A stretch of DNA of 64,000 nt from an uncultured bacterium (GCA_937875295.1 CALLXS010000054.1:21991-85990); one strand, 5' to 3'. Positions 34,979 through 45,292 are shown, counted from the stretch's first letter. Made by a program: numbers and translations. The notes: generated from the sequence alone by a model not told the origin.

Positions 34979-36628
34979 CTATTTCATCATTGGAATTTTA
35001 ATTCCGAATTTTTTAGCATTTTCTATAGCTCTTTCATATCCAGCATCAGAGTGTCTTATTATTCCCATTAACGGATCATAAGTCAATACTCTGCTAAGAC
35101 GTGTATTTGCTTCATCAGAGCCGTCTGCTACTACTACCATACCAGCGTGAAGAGACATTCCCATTCCGACTCCTCCTCCATGATGTAAAGATACCCATGA
35201 AGCTCCACCTAAAGTGTTTAATGCAAAATTAAAATAAACCCAATCTGCAATTGCATCAGAACCATCTTTCATTGATTCAGTTTCTCTGTGCGGTGATGCT
35301 ACAGAACCGCAATCTAAATGATCTCGTCCAATTACTATAGGAGCTGATACTTTACCAGTTTTAACTAATTCATTGAATTTTAGACCAGCTTTCATTCTAT
35401 CACCATATCCGAGCCAACAAATTCTTGATGGTAGAGCCTGATAACCTATTCTACTTTGTGCATTTTTAATCCATCGGTGCAAAGGTTCATCATTAGGGAA
35501 TAATTCCATTACAGCATCATCAGTTACTTTTATGTCTGCAGGATCTCCAGAGAGAGCTACCCAACGGAAAGGACCTTTTCCGTCGCAGAATAATGGACGA
35601 ATATAGGCAGGGACGAATCCAGGGAAATCAAAGGCATTTTGAACATTAGCATATTCTTTAGCAATGCCTCTAATATTATTTCCATAATCAAAAGTAATTG
35701 CACCACGTTTTTGCATTTCGAGCATAGCTTGTACGTGAATACCAATTGATTTATATGATTCTTCTAAATATTTTTCGGGATTATTTATTCTTAATTCGTC
35801 AGCTTCAGCTTTAGTATATCCAGCTGGATAATAACCATTTAATGGGTCGTGTGATGAAGTTTGATCAGTAAGAACATCTGGAATAATATTTCTACGAATT
35901 AATTCAGGTAATACTTCTGCAGTATTTCCAATTAATCCAATTGCAACAGCTTTTTTCTCTTTTTTGTATTGTTCGACTAATTCGAGTGCTTTGTCTAAAT
36001 TATCGACTTTCAGATCGCAATATCCATCGTGAATGCGTTTATCGATACGAGTTTCGTCGATTTCTACAGTTATTGATACAGCTCCAGCGAAGGTTGCAGC
36101 AAGAGGTTGAGCTCCACCCATTCCGCCCATTCCGCCAGTAAGTAAGAATTTTCCACATAAATCACCACCGAAATATTGTCTTGCTACTTCAGCAAAAGTT
36201 TCGTAAGTACCTTGCACGATTCCCTGAGTACCGATATAAATCCAAGAGCCTGCGGTCATTTGACCATACATAATTAATCCTAAAGCATCAAGTCGGCGGA
36301 ATTCTTCCCATGTAGCCCATTTAGGTACTAAATTTGAATTTGCAATAATCACACGTGGGGCAGCTGTATATGTGGGGACTACAGCAACAGGTTTGCCAGA
36401 TTGCACTAATAATGTCTCGTCCGGCTCTAAGTTAATTAGTGAGTCAATTATTGCGTCGTAGCATTCCCAATTTCTTGCAGCTTTGCCTAAGCCACCATAT
36501 ACGATTAATTGTTCGGGTTTTTCAGCATTTTCCGGGTCAAGGTTGTGCTGAATCATTCTATAAGCGGCTTCAATTTGCCAATTTTTACATTTTAAATTAG
36601 TGCCTCGAGGCACTTTTACAGTACGCAT
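34979..36628 (-). CDS. hutU: urocanate hydratase
   Basis: The 549-residue protein converts urocanate to imidazolonepropionate in histidine breakdown, using tightly bound NAD. It has [16 protein letters not shown] near the start, the [17 protein letters not shown]-binding glycine loop, the active-site region ([18 protein letters not shown], with the conserved Cys) and [15 protein letters not shown]. Length is normal. hutH, hutI and hutG are not in the window, so the pathway genes are scattered or lost. Confidence 0.97.
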   Translation of the reverse strand: MRTVKVPRGTNLKCKNWQIEAAYRMIQHNLDPENAEKPEQLIVYGGLGKAARNWECYDAIIDSLINLEPDETLLVQSGKPVAVVPTYTAAPRVIIANSNLVPKWATWEEFRRLDALGLIMYGQMTAGSWIYIGTQGIVQGTYETFAEVARQYFGGDLCGKFLLTGGMGGMGGAQPLAATFAGAVSITVEIDETRIDKRIHDGYCDLKVDNLDKALELVEQYKKEKKAVAIGLIGNTAEVLPELIRRNIIPDVLTDQTSSHDPLNGYYPAGYTKAEADELRINNPEKYLEESYKSIGIHVQAMLEMQKRGAITFDYGNNIRGIAKEYANVQNAFDFPGFVPAYIRPLFCDGKGPFRWVALSGDPADIKVTDDAVMELFPNDEPLHRWIKNAQSRIGYQALPSRICWLGYGDRMKAGLKFNELVKTGKVSAPIVIGRDHLDCGSVASPHRETESMKDGSDAIADWVYFNFALNTLGGASWVSLHHGGGVGMGMSLHAGMVVVADGSDEANTRLSRVLTYDPLMGIIRHSDAGYERAIENAKKFGIKIPMMK

Positions 36629-36763
36629 TGCTTTATATTACCTTAGTTAATATTTATATAATGTTATTATTTTTTGTTTAGAATATATTATTGATAATTT
36701 AAGAAAATCTTATTATATAATGCAAAATTACGGAAAAAGTAGGAGAAATGATAATCATAATAA

Positions 36764-37384
36764 TTATTTAATTATTTCGCCATTTTCATAACTCCAGAAT
36801 AGTAAATCGAGTTCATCGATAGGGATATCAATATCTTTTGCAAAATCATTGAATATTTTCTCAGTTTCTAAATAATTATTTTTAGTATTTATTTGTGGTA
36901 ATTTTTTAAAAATTCCATTATTTACCAAATTTTTCAAGATATGTCTATCTAATATAGCTAATCCTTCGTAACCTATATTTCTCATAAAATGTGAGGCTTC
37001 TTTCATTCCGAAACCATTTACAACTTTTTGCAAGGTATTTCTTTTTTCAATTGTACTAAAATTAGAATCAAGAATTGCTAAAACATCTGGAAAATAATCA
37101 ATAGCTTTGATTAGTCTTTCTGACTTTTGATTATGAAATCGAATATAATGCAAAGGGGAATTTAATAGCTCTACTGGATTAAACCTTTTATTATAAAAAT
37201 CAAGTGATTGTAATTTGTTTTGTACTTGTAAAGCAGATTTAGCCTTGCTCTGAGGTGTGCAAATACAAAAGCATAATTCATAGAAATAATTCTCTCGCTT
37301 AATTTGCTTAAATTCAAGCAAACGTAATTTAATTTTATCTTTATTTTTTTGGTAATGCTTAATTAATTCAGGGTCTAATGGCAT
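36764..37384 (-). CDS. ogg: Ogg2-type 8-oxoguanine DNA glycosylase/lyase
   Basis: This 206-residue helix-hairpin-helix glycosylase has NGFGMKEASHFMRNIGYEGL followed by AILDRHILKNL: the catalytic Lys in GMKEASHF and the Asp in LDRHIL are the Ogg2 signature. It removes 8-oxoguanine from DNA. The Ogg2 group is best known in archaea and some bacteria and lacks the N-terminal domain of human OGG1; length fits. There is no iron-sulfur cluster motif. Confidence 0.87.
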   Translation of the reverse strand: MPLDPELIKHYQKNKDKIKLRLLEFKQIKRENYFYELCFCICTPQSKAKSALQVQNKLQSLDFYNKRFNPVELLNSPLHYIRFHNQKSERLIKAIDYFPDVLAILDSNFSTIEKRNTLQKVVNGFGMKEASHFMRNIGYEGLAILDRHILKNLVNNGIFKKLPQINTKNNYLETEKIFNDFAKDIDIPIDELDLLFWSYENGEIIK

Positions 37385-37522
37385 TTTCTCTTAAATCTCA
37401 GAAATAATATTATTAAATACACGGAAAATTTTTATTTTTATTTTTATACATTAATTTAAATTATTAAATTGCATATTAATAATAATAATGTACATTATAT
37501 TAAATTAAATTAGGTAAATACG

Positions 37523-38296
37523 ATAAATAAAGAGATAAATCAGATAGAAGATATATTAAAAGTACAGAATTTATCACTCAATATTGATAATATTCAGATA
37601 TTAGATAATATTAATTTCACTGCTAAAAGTGGGGAATATATTTCTATAATTGGACAAAATGGTGCTGGAAAATCTACATTAATAAAAGCAATTGCAGGAC
37701 TCTATTCTCAATACTCAGGGGAAATAATTGTACTAAATCAAAATGCTAAGCACATTAAAATTAATGAAATTGGTTATGTCCCTCAAGTAAAATCATTAGA
37801 TAGAAATTTCCCAGCTAAGCTAATAGAATTAGTTGCCTCCGGCATCACTCGCACTTGGAATTGGAAAATATCAAAAAATAACTTTGAAAAATCTTTTGAA
37901 ATATTAAAAAAATTTAATATTGATAGATTATATAATAGAAATTTAAATTCATTATCCGGTGGAGAACTTCAGAGAGGATATTTAGCTAGAGCTTTAGTGG
38001 GCAATCCAAAATTATTATTACTCGATGAACCAGCTTCAGGAGTCGATTCAAATGCAGAATCTGATTTAATTTTAATTTTAGAAGAATATAAGCTTAATAA
38101 TAAAATTGCTATAGTTTCGGTTACTCATGATTGGAATGCTGCATATCACCACTCAGACAAAGTTCTTATGCTTAATATTAAGCAGTATTGTTTTGATTCC
38201 CCTAAAGTAGCTTTTACAGACGAAAACCTGCGTAAATTATATGGTCACTTAAACCATAAGCACAAAATGCAATTCGGAGGGCAACACAATGATTGA
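37523..38296 (+). CDS. metal (Zn/Mn) ABC transporter ATP-binding protein with no canonical start codon
   Basis: The frame encodes a complete ABC ATPase of about 257 residues: Walker A GQNGAGKST at 37652, the metal-type block YVPQVKSLDRNFP, signature LSGGELQR and Walker B LLLLDEPASGVD. An in-frame stop (TAG, 37511-37513) lies just upstream and no ATG, GTG or TTG occurs before a GTG at 37997, which would leave out the Walker A half. The best start is ATA at 37523 (AGG sits 8 bases upstream), reading (M)NKEINQIEDILKVQNLSLN. ACG at 37520 is possible. It overlaps the permease gene by 8 bases. Confidence 0.85.
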   Translation: MNKEINQIEDILKVQNLSLNIDNIQILDNINFTAKSGEYISIIGQNGAGKSTLIKAIAGLYSQYSGEIIVLNQNAKHIKINEIGYVPQVKSLDRNFPAKLIELVASGITRTWNWKISKNNFEKSFEILKKFNIDRLYNRNLNSLSGGELQRGYLARALVGNPKLLLLDEPASGVDSNAESDLILILEEYKLNNKIAIVSVTHDWNAAYHHSDKVLMLNIKQYCFDSPKVAFTDENLRKLYGHLNHKHKMQFGGQHND

Positions 38297-39089
38297 TATT
38301 ATACTTATGCCATTTATGCTTAGAGCTTTGGGAGCAGGCATTTTAGTTGCGATTATGGGTAGCATTTTAAGTCCATTTATAGTGCAGAGGAAAATGAGTT
38401 TCCTTGGTGATGGTCTAGCTCACGCAGCTTTTGGTGGAGTTGCATTGGGACTATTATTAGGTTTCGAACCACTTTGGATTGCAATACCATTCACACTTTT
38501 TGTATCTTTAGGAATTTCTTGGGTGAAAGATAATACAAATATTGAACAAGATACTTCTATAGGGATATTTTTTGCAGTATCGGTAGCTTTAGGTGTAGTA
38601 TTTCTTTCTTTAAAGCATTCATATACAGTAGATGCTTATTCTTATTTATTTGGCTCTATATTATCAGTATCGCAGTTTGATTTGTTTATATCGTTAATTA
38701 TGACAATAATTACATTAATATTAATGTATTTATTTTGGGGATATTGGGCTTATGCTACATTTGATATTGAATTAGCAAAAGCTGATAAACTAAATGTAAA
38801 GCGTGATGATATGATTTTATCTGCTTTAATTAGTTTAGTAATAGTTTTATCAGTGAAATTAGTCGGAATAGTTCTAATAGCTTCATTTTTAGTAATACCA
38901 GCAGCATCAGCTAAATTAGTTTCTAAATCATTTTCGCAAATGTGTATTTTATCTGTGATTATTGGAGTAAGTGGTTCAATAATTGGATTAATTTTATCTG
39001 TTTATTTGGATATGCCATCGGGTGCAATAATCATTCTGGTGCAAGCATTCGTATTTATAATTTTTACAATTTTTAAATTACGCAAATAG
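38289..39089 (+). CDS. metal ABC transporter permease (ZnuB/MntB family)
   Basis: The 266-residue protein has about eight hydrophobic segments and the ABC-3 family pattern: a helix with VAIMGSILSPFIVQRKMSFL, GDGLAHAAFGGVALGL and the later VGIVLIASFLVIPAASAKLV. It imports zinc, manganese or iron with the ATPase whose frame it overlaps by 8 bases. No substrate-binding lipoprotein gene is adjacent, so that part must lie elsewhere. Confidence 0.93.
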   Translation: MIDIILMPFMLRALGAGILVAIMGSILSPFIVQRKMSFLGDGLAHAAFGGVALGLLLGFEPLWIAIPFTLFVSLGISWVKDNTNIEQDTSIGIFFAVSVALGVVFLSLKHSYTVDAYSYLFGSILSVSQFDLFISLIMTIITLILMYLFWGYWAYATFDIELAKADKLNVKRDDMILSALISLVIVLSVKLVGIVLIASFLVIPAASAKLVSKSFSQMCILSVIIGVSGSIIGLILSVYLDMPSGAIIILVQAFVFIIFTIFKLRK

Positions 39090-39094
39090 AAAAA

Positions 39095-39757
39095 ATGAGC
39101 ATAATTTCTGGAATTAAGGGAATATTATATAAAGAATTTAAAAGTGAATTCAGAAGTGCTTTTAATACATCATCTATATTAATATTTTCGATTATTTCAG
39201 TAATTATCATTTATCTTGCTTTAGGAGAATTACTCAATGAACCAAAAGTATTTTCTGGGGTTTATTGGTTAATAATATTTTTTAATTCGATGATTACTCT
39301 ACCAAGGAGTTTTATAAGTGATGAAGAAACTGGTGTAGCCTTATTAATAAAATTAAATTCTGATAGTTTAGGAGTATTATTTGGGAAATTGATTTATAAT
39401 TTAATAAATAATCTTTTGATTTCAGTTATAGCTGGGCTATCACTTTGGTTAGCTTCAGGATTATTTATTAATCAAATATTTGAATTTATAATCGTTATTT
39501 TTTTAATTTGCCTCAGTTTTGCGATAGCTTGCACATTGCTCTCAGCTATTATAGCTAAATCATCTAAGCGTGCATCATTATTACCTATTCTTGGTTTTCC
39601 CATATTAATACCTATTATATATTTAGGTATAGATGCATCTCAATTAGCTATTTCTGGATTACTTGAAAATTACTATGATATATTATTTTTGCTTATTTAT
39701 TCAGCAATATTAATTTCAATTTCTGTAATTTTATTCGATTTTATTTGGGAAGATTAA
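39095..39757 (+). CDS. ccmB: heme exporter protein CcmB
   Basis: The 220-residue membrane protein begins ILYKEFKSEFRSAFNTSSIL (the CcmB opening 'l..Kdl..E.R........l') and has about six membrane segments with LPILGFPILIPIIYLG. CcmB works with CcmA in cytochrome c maturation. Only 5 bases separate it from the metal permease, so it is probably in the same transcript, although ccmA and ccmC are not here. Its 3' end overlaps folK on the other strand by 4 bases. Confidence 0.88.
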   Translation: MSIISGIKGILYKEFKSEFRSAFNTSSILIFSIISVIIIYLALGELLNEPKVFSGVYWLIIFFNSMITLPRSFISDEETGVALLIKLNSDSLGVLFGKLIYNLINNLLISVIAGLSLWLASGLFINQIFEFIIVIFLICLSFAIACTLLSAIIAKSSKRASLLPILGFPILIPIIYLGIDASQLAISGLLENYYDILFLLIYSAILISISVILFDFIWED

Positions 39758-40254
39758 TTCAATTTATACACTTCCGATTCATCTTCGCATTCTTGCAATA
39801 ATTCGCTGATAGTTTTGCATGTGCGTGGGTCTACAGCTTTTGCAGCTATTTCTGCAGCCGGGATTAATACAAATTTTCTCTTAGCAAGAAATGGATGTGG
39901 TGTAATTACTTTCTCGCTTGAAATTATGTGATTACCATATATTAAAATATCTATATCGATTTCTCGCTCGTGCCAATGTTCCCTTTTTTTTCTACCTAAA
40001 TCTGATTCAATTTGCTTGCAAGCAGACATTAATTCAAATACTGATAAATCGGTAATCCCCGATAGAGCTAAATTAATAAAGGCATCTTGCTCCTTTATTC
40101 CAAAGGGTTCAGTTTCGTAATATGAAGAAATTTGAATATTAGATAATATATTTCTGATTTCTAATAATTGGCATGCATCATCAATAAATTTCTTTCGATT
40201 ACCAATATTCGACCCAAGCGATAATAGGACGTATTCTTTTACTTTGTTATCCAT
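39754..40254 (-). CDS. folK: 6-hydroxymethyl-7,8-dihydropterin pyrophosphokinase
   Basis: The 166-residue HPPK of folate synthesis has YVLLSLGSNIGNRKKFIDDA, SSYYETEPFG, FINLALSG and the signature REIDIDILIYG followed by TPHPFLAKRKFVLIPAAEIA. It shares a 4-base convergent overlap with ccmB and lies 27 bases after ruvB on the same strand. Confidence 0.95.
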   Translation of the reverse strand: MDNKVKEYVLLSLGSNIGNRKKFIDDACQLLEIRNILSNIQISSYYETEPFGIKEQDAFINLALSGITDLSVFELMSACKQIESDLGRKKREHWHEREIDIDILIYGNHIISSEKVITPHPFLAKRKFVLIPAAEIAAKAVDPRTCKTISELLQECEDESEVYKLN

Positions 40255-40281
40255 TACATTTATTTTATTAATAAAAAAGAG

Positions 40282-41322
40282 TTATTCAAAGAGTGTATTA
40301 TCTCTGTTGATTTTATTTAAATCGTATCCAAAGTGCAAATATGATAAGTCCAGTGCTTTTCTGCCTCGCGGAGTCCTTTGAATAAATCCATTTTGAATTA
40401 AAAAAGGTTCATATACTTCTTCAATAGTACCAGCTTCTTCGCCCACAGCTGCTGCAATATTAGAAAGACCAACAGGTCCTCCCTTGAATTTATCGATAAT
40501 TGCAAGTATAATGCGTTTATCCATATCTTCTAACCCATATTCATCAACATCAAGTGCTTCGAGTGTCATTTGGGCTATTTCTAAGTTTATTTTGCCTTTA
40601 CCTTTAATTTCTGCGAAATCTCTGCCGCGTCTTAATAACCGATTAGCAATTCGAGGTGTTCCTCTGCTTCTGCTTGCTATTTCTGTAGCTCCTTCTTCAT
40701 CAATTGGTACGTTTAAAAGTGCGGAAGAGCGAATGATTACTTTTGTAAGTTCAGTTGTATTATAATAATCTAAGCGATTTGTTATCCCGAATCGAGAACG
40801 CAAAGGAGCAGTCAGGAGTCCAGCTCGAGTTGTAGCACCAATTAATGTAAATTTTGGTAAACTTAATTGTACAGAACGAGCAGCAGCACCTGAATCAATC
40901 ATAATATCGATTCTATATTCCTCCATTGCAGAATAAAGATATTCTTCGACGATAGGAGAGAGCCTGTGAATTTCATCAATAAATAAAACATCTCGTTCTT
41001 CTAAATTTGTAAGCAAGCCAGCTAAATCCCCTGCTTTCTCGAGGACTGGACCAGAAGTAATTTTAATATTACTTCCCATTTCTCGGCTAATAATATAGCT
41101 TAGAGTTGTTTTTCCAAGTCCCGGAGGACCAGTAAGCAACACATGATCGAGTGCATCACCGCGTTTTATAGCAGCTTTAATGAAAATTTTTAAATTCTCG
41201 ACTATCTTATCCTGTCCGGTGAAGTCATTAAAAGTTTTTGGTCTTAGAGCAGCTTCAATTTCTTCTTCGTTTTGAGAAAATCCAGATAATGGTGAATTAT
41301 TTCTATTAAAATCTTTAGACAT
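40282..41322 (-). CDS. ruvB: Holliday junction helicase RuvB
   Basis: The 346-residue AAA+ motor of branch migration has [20 protein letters not shown], Walker [12 protein letters not shown], Walker [13 protein letters not shown], sensor 1 [20 protein letters not shown] and the C-terminal winged helix with TPRGRKA. The start overlaps the end of the upstream membrane-protein gene by 8 bases, which suggests a shared transcript. Confidence 0.97.
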   Translation of the reverse strand: MSKDFNRNNSPLSGFSQNEEEIEAALRPKTFNDFTGQDKIVENLKIFIKAAIKRGDALDHVLLTGPPGLGKTTLSYIISREMGSNIKITSGPVLEKAGDLAGLLTNLEERDVLFIDEIHRLSPIVEEYLYSAMEEYRIDIMIDSGAAARSVQLSLPKFTLIGATTRAGLLTAPLRSRFGITNRLDYYNTTELTKVIIRSSALLNVPIDEEGATEIASRSRGTPRIANRLLRRGRDFAEIKGKGKINLEIAQMTLEALDVDEYGLEDMDKRIILAIIDKFKGGPVGLSNIAAAVGEEAGTIEEVYEPFLIQNGFIQRTPRGRKALDLSYLHFGYDLNKINRDNTLFE

Positions 41323-42316
41323 TTATTTCATTCTGATTATTTTTTTGAAAAGGGCAATTGTTAGGTCCATTTTTACAATTATTATTGCAAGGAGTCATAT
41401 AAATTCTTGGTATTGCATTAGGATATTTTGACTTAAGTTCATTATGTATTTTCATTTCTAATTGGTATGAATCCCTGATAGTAGCATCACCGGGCATTAC
41501 AATATCAATTTCTATAAAAATATTATCTCCGCTTCGGCGCGATCGCATTGATTTATATTCACAAAATTGGCTATGATTATCAATTACAATAGATAAAAAA
41601 TCAAATAAAATGGGTTCTGGTAATTTTTTATCTAAAATATTATTTACATATTTATTTGTATTTTTTATTAGAGGATATAATAACACTCCTGAATATATTA
41701 TTGCGATGACAAGTTGCAAAATATATTGATTCAACTTAAAGAAAAATGAAATTAAAAACCCTATTAATGATAAAATGATAAAAATAACTTCCTCGCTTTT
41801 AAGTATATTTTTATTTAAAAAAATATCTTTAAAAATTTCTTGCTGAGAATTTGAATAATAAAAGTTATAAAATCGACTTTTTAGTAAAAGTGCAATTAAA
41901 AGAATCACTGATATAAAAACAAATAATAATTTATTAGTAAATAAAAAATTATAATGAAGCCCTAGATTACTATTATAAAGAACATTGAACAATAAACCTG
42001 AAAAATATATAAGTGTGAAAAAATAAATAATCAATCTACTTAAATTCGATAAATCTATATATTTTCCATAGCCATAATCATATTGTAAATCTGGGGTATA
42101 TGACATTTTATAATTTGCTTTGCTTAAAAGAGTTAAAATTATTAAATTAACTATTTCTAAGAATCCGAAAAGCAAAAATAATGGTGATCGCAAAAATATC
42201 CCTAATACAAATCCAATAATACTTTCAAAAATTGTTATGTAAATTATATATTGTAGATATTTATTAGATGTTGAATTATCTTTATAAATTATTTGACTAT
42301 CGTTTTTATCATCCAT
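41315..42316 (-). CDS. degenerate cation-diffusion-facilitator-like membrane protein
   Basis: The 333-residue protein has about six hydrophobic segments and a cytoplasmic C-terminal domain (about 235-310: [20 protein letters not shown]) like that of CDF metal exporters. The DYGYGK motif near residue 80 matches the CDF 'H.YGYGK.E' segment, but the usual His/Asp metal ligands of the membrane part (HxxxD or DxxxD) are not evident. The tail is Cys-rich ([15 protein letters not shown]) and might bind metal. Transport function is therefore uncertain. Confidence 0.6.
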   Translation of the reverse strand: MDDKNDSQIIYKDNSTSNKYLQYIIYITIFESIIGFVLGIFLRSPLFLLFGFLEIVNLIILTLLSKANYKMSYTPDLQYDYGYGKYIDLSNLSRLIIYFFTLIYFSGLLFNVLYNSNLGLHYNFLFTNKLLFVFISVILLIALLLKSRFYNFYYSNSQQEIFKDIFLNKNILKSEEVIFIILSLIGFLISFFFKLNQYILQLVIAIIYSGVLLYPLIKNTNKYVNNILDKKLPEPILFDFLSIVIDNHSQFCEYKSMRSRRSGDNIFIEIDIVMPGDATIRDSYQLEMKIHNELKSKYPNAIPRIYMTPCNNNCKNGPNNCPFQKNNQNEINV

Positions 42317-42434
42317 CTATGATTACTTTAATATTCATTATTTTTTATTTAGCATATAAAATTAAGAAAAATGAATTACTTTGCAAAAATAAATTTAATA
42401 AATTTCAATTATTTCGGATACATTTAATAAAAAA

Positions 42435-42458
42435 AGACTTAAGCGTTAGCTTAAGTCT
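42435..42458 (-). terminator. terminator of the trigger factor gene
   Basis: AGACTTAAGC (42435-42444) and GCTTAAGTCT (42449-42458) form a perfect 10-bp stem with a 4-base loop. On the minus strand it is followed by TTTTTTTATT. Confidence 0.85.
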
Positions 42459-42511
42459 ATATTTACTAATATATTTTAGGATTAAAAAGAAAGTCGTATT
42501 TCGGTTAATGT

Positions 42512-43969
42512 TTATTCTTTTTCTGATTCAGGTTTTTCTGTTTCAGATTTATCTGATTTTTCTTTTTTAGTAGTAGCTTTTTTTCTCTTTGCCTTTGGTT
42601 TTGATTCTTCTTCTTGTGATTCTTGGGTAACTATAGTTTTTTGTTCTTCAATTTCTTCATTCACTTGATTTAATTTCTCGATTCTTTCCATTTCATTTTT
42701 TTGATATTGCTTTTGCATATATTCATCAAATTCTATTTCTTCAGTAGTAGAGAAATCGAGCAATAGATCCATTAATTTTTTATTTAAAATATGAGATTTA
42801 AATTCATCATTAGATCTAATTATGTGATTTAAATTATCAATTGGCACACCAGGGAACATTTTAGAAATATTTTCTATATGGTCGTCGATGTCTGTATCTT
42901 CAATTTCAATTTTTTCTTTTTGAATTATTTTATCAGAAATAAAATTCCAGCGAATGCCCTTATTTACAGTTTCACCAAAGTATTTTTCGAACATTGGGAA
43001 TTCTTCCATTACATCAGCTTCAGTTAATTTCACTTTTTGTTGCTTATAGAAATCGATTGAATATTTCACTAAGCTTTCTTTATAGAAATTAGTAGGTGTC
43101 TCGAATGAGTGCATTTCCACTAATTTATCTATTAAGTTAGTTTCCATAGCTTCGCGAGCTTTTTCATCCCATTTTTCTTGCAATTGGAATCCAATTTCTT
43201 GCTTGAAGTCATCTACATTATCGAATTTATCTTGTGATAATGTTTTAATTGTATCGCTATCTGCAACAAGAGGTACAATTTTTTGAATTTCTTTAATTCT
43301 ATAAATTGATAATGCTCCATTTGGATGTGGATATTCGATTTCATCACCGATTTTTTTATCGATGAATTTTTCTAATAAATCCTTAGGATATCTATCGTCT
43401 TTTAAATCTAATTCAAAATCTGCAGGTGGCTCTGGAGCTGTATCAGAGTTTTCAGCTGGTTTTAGTTCAAATTCTACTTTTACTATTGAATTTAAGTTCT
43501 CAATTTCTTGAGCTGGTTCTTTAGGACCATTTGATTCTAAAATTCTATCTAATTGTTCATTAATTTCTTCATCATTTACTCTATGAATTGGCTCTTCAAT
43601 TGTAAGAGAGCGATAATCGCCTAATTCAAAATCAGGATTAGCCTCAAAACGAACTTTAAATGTAGTCTTATTATCTTCTTTAATTACATCTTCGAGCGAT
43701 GGCTGGCTAAGTATCCTAATTTGATTTTCTTTAGTGATTTGCTGAAGAAAATGATTTGTAGCGTCCAAATTAGCTTCAGCTTCTATTTGTGGTCCATAAA
43801 GCTTCATTATCATATTCCTTGGCACTTTACCTTTGCGAAAGCCTTTAATATCAACGCGAGGTGCAGTTTTGTTATATGCTTTATTGAAAAAGTCTTTTGC
43901 TTCTTCAGGGCTTACAGAAATTTCTAATTCTCTCTCGCAAGCATTTATATTTTTTAATTCGTATTCCAA
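42512..43969 (-). CDS. tig: trigger factor
   Basis: This ribosome-bound chaperone has the N-terminal ribosome-binding domain (RVDIKGFRKGKVPRNMIMK, with the GFRxGKxP signature), a middle PPIase-like domain that is divergent, and a long helical C-terminal domain. The last 45 residues form a Lys/Glu/Ser-rich tail. No ATG lies near the conserved start. The best start is TTG at 43969 (reading MEYELKNINACEREL), 8 bases after AAGG; ATT at 43975 is the alternative. The longer frame reaching 44044 runs into the tRNA-Leu gene and is not credible. Confidence 0.88.
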   Translation of the reverse strand: MEYELKNINACERELEISVSPEEAKDFFNKAYNKTAPRVDIKGFRKGKVPRNMIMKLYGPQIEAEANLDATNHFLQQITKENQIRILSQPSLEDVIKEDNKTTFKVRFEANPDFELGDYRSLTIEEPIHRVNDEEINEQLDRILESNGPKEPAQEIENLNSIVKVEFELKPAENSDTAPEPPADFELDLKDDRYPKDLLEKFIDKKIGDEIEYPHPNGALSIYRIKEIQKIVPLVADSDTIKTLSQDKFDNVDDFKQEIGFQLQEKWDEKAREAMETNLIDKLVEMHSFETPTNFYKESLVKYSIDFYKQQKVKLTEADVMEEFPMFEKYFGETVNKGIRWNFISDKIIQKEKIEIEDTDIDDHIENISKMFPGVPIDNLNHIIRSNDEFKSHILNKKLMDLLLDFSTTEEIEFDEYMQKQYQKNEMERIEKLNQVNEEIEEQKTIVTQESQEEESKPKAKRKKATTKKEKSDKSETEKPESEKE

Positions 43970-44017
43970 TTTAATAGCCTTAATTAAATATGATAAAATT
44001 ATACAATTGTTGAATTG

Positions 44018-44099
44018 TGCGGATGGGGAGACTCGAACTCCCACGAATCGCTTCGCTAGATCCTAAGTCTAGTGCGTCTACCAATTTCGCCACATCCGC
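44018..44099 (-). tRNA. tRNA-Leu (UAG)
   Basis: On the minus strand the acceptor arms GCGGATG and CATCCGC pair, the D loop contains AATTGGTAGACGC, the anticodon arm reads ACTTAGGA with anticodon TAG, a long variable arm follows (GCGAAGC region), and the T arm is GGGAGTTCGAGTCTCCC. The long variable arm and anticodon identify leucine. CCA is not encoded. It lies about 50 bases upstream of tig on the same strand. Confidence 0.95.
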
Positions 44100-44329
44100 T
44101 TAGATTTGCTTTTTAAATTTCTAATACAAATAAATTGCTTTAGAAATAAGACTACTAAAATAACATTTTTTTTACATTCTACAAAAGATTAATAATAATT
44201 ATTTAACAAAAAAAATACTTAATATATATTTTCTCTTTAAATAAATATTTTTCAACTATTTATTAATTACTTTCGTCTCAATGCTAATATACAGGAATTT
44301 TTTTTAAATTAACTAAAATTGGTAATATA

Positions 44330-45235
44330 ATGAAAGTATTAGTAAGCGATGGCATCGAAAAAATTGGTGCTGATATGATGAAAAAAGCAGGTCTCGAAGT
44401 TGTAGAGCAAAAAATGAGTCCTGAAGAATTATTACAAAATATTGAGCAATACGATGCTATTATCGTTCGTTCTGCTACTAAAGTAACTAAAGAAGTTATT
44501 GACAATGGTAAAAATCTTAAAGCTATTGGTCGCGGCGGTGTAGGTCTCGATAATATCAACGTAGAATATGCCAAATCAAAAGGCATTCCAGTATTAAATA
44601 CTCCAGGAGCTTCATCGATTTCCGTAGCTGAATTAGCAATCGCTCATATGTTTGCTGTTTCTCGCTTCTTAAATAAAAGCAATATTGAAATGAGAGAAGG
44701 CAAATGGCCTAAAAAAGATTATGCAAAAGGTATGGAATTAACTGGCAAAACTCTTGGATTAATTGGATTTGGAAATATTGGCAAAGAAGTTGCTAAAAGA
44801 GCTCTAGGTCTTGGTATGAAAGTAATTGCTCATGACCCATTTGTAAAGGAAACTACTTTAGATGTAAAGCTCACTACTAATGATGAAGTATATGCAAATG
44901 CTGATTATATTTCGGTTCATGTACCTTTAATTGACGGTAAAGCTTGCGTTACTAAAAATGAATTTAATAAAATGAAAGATGGTGTAGTTCTTATAAACTG
45001 CGCTCGTGGTGGTGTAATTTGTGAAAATGAATTATTAGAAGCACTAAATAGCGGCAAAGTAAAGTATGCTGGCATAGATGTATTTGTGAATGAGCCGCCT
45101 ACAGATGCTCAAAAAGAATTAATTAATCACCCTCGAGTTTCTATCACTCCTCATATTGGTGCTTCTACTGTAGAAGCTCAAGAAAGAGTTGGCGAAGAAA
45201 TAGCTCAAAAAATTATTGATGCTCTAAAAAAATAA
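44330..45235 (+). CDS. serA: D-3-phosphoglycerate dehydrogenase-like (short form)
   Basis: The 301-residue D-isomer hydroxyacid dehydrogenase has the NAD loop TLGLIGFGNIGKEVAKRALG, the catalytic Arg region NCARGGVICENELLEAL, the Glu in GIDVFVNEPP and the His in PRVSITPHIGAST. It is the short type without ACT or intervening C-terminal domains, so feedback by serine is not expected. 3-phosphoglycerate is the likely substrate, but related short dehydrogenases use glyoxylate or other 2-keto acids. Confidence 0.88.
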   Translation: MKVLVSDGIEKIGADMMKKAGLEVVEQKMSPEELLQNIEQYDAIIVRSATKVTKEVIDNGKNLKAIGRGGVGLDNINVEYAKSKGIPVLNTPGASSISVAELAIAHMFAVSRFLNKSNIEMREGKWPKKDYAKGMELTGKTLGLIGFGNIGKEVAKRALGLGMKVIAHDPFVKETTLDVKLTTNDEVYANADYISVHVPLIDGKACVTKNEFNKMKDGVVLINCARGGVICENELLEALNSGKVKYAGIDVFVNEPPTDAQKELINHPRVSITPHIGASTVEAQERVGEEIAQKIIDALKK

Positions 45236-45292
45236 TTTTATAGAATAATTTTGTCTTTTAGCTGTTAGCATAGAGCTAAAATCATAAAATTT

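Noticed and set aside
37997..38296. Separate short 99-residue ABC fragment gene
   Set aside because: It is the C-terminal third of the full ATPase frame that begins near 37523.
43970..44044. Longer start of trigger factor beginning MGVRVSPSAQFN
   Set aside because: It is translated from the T arm and 3' end of the tRNA-Leu gene, so it is an artefact.
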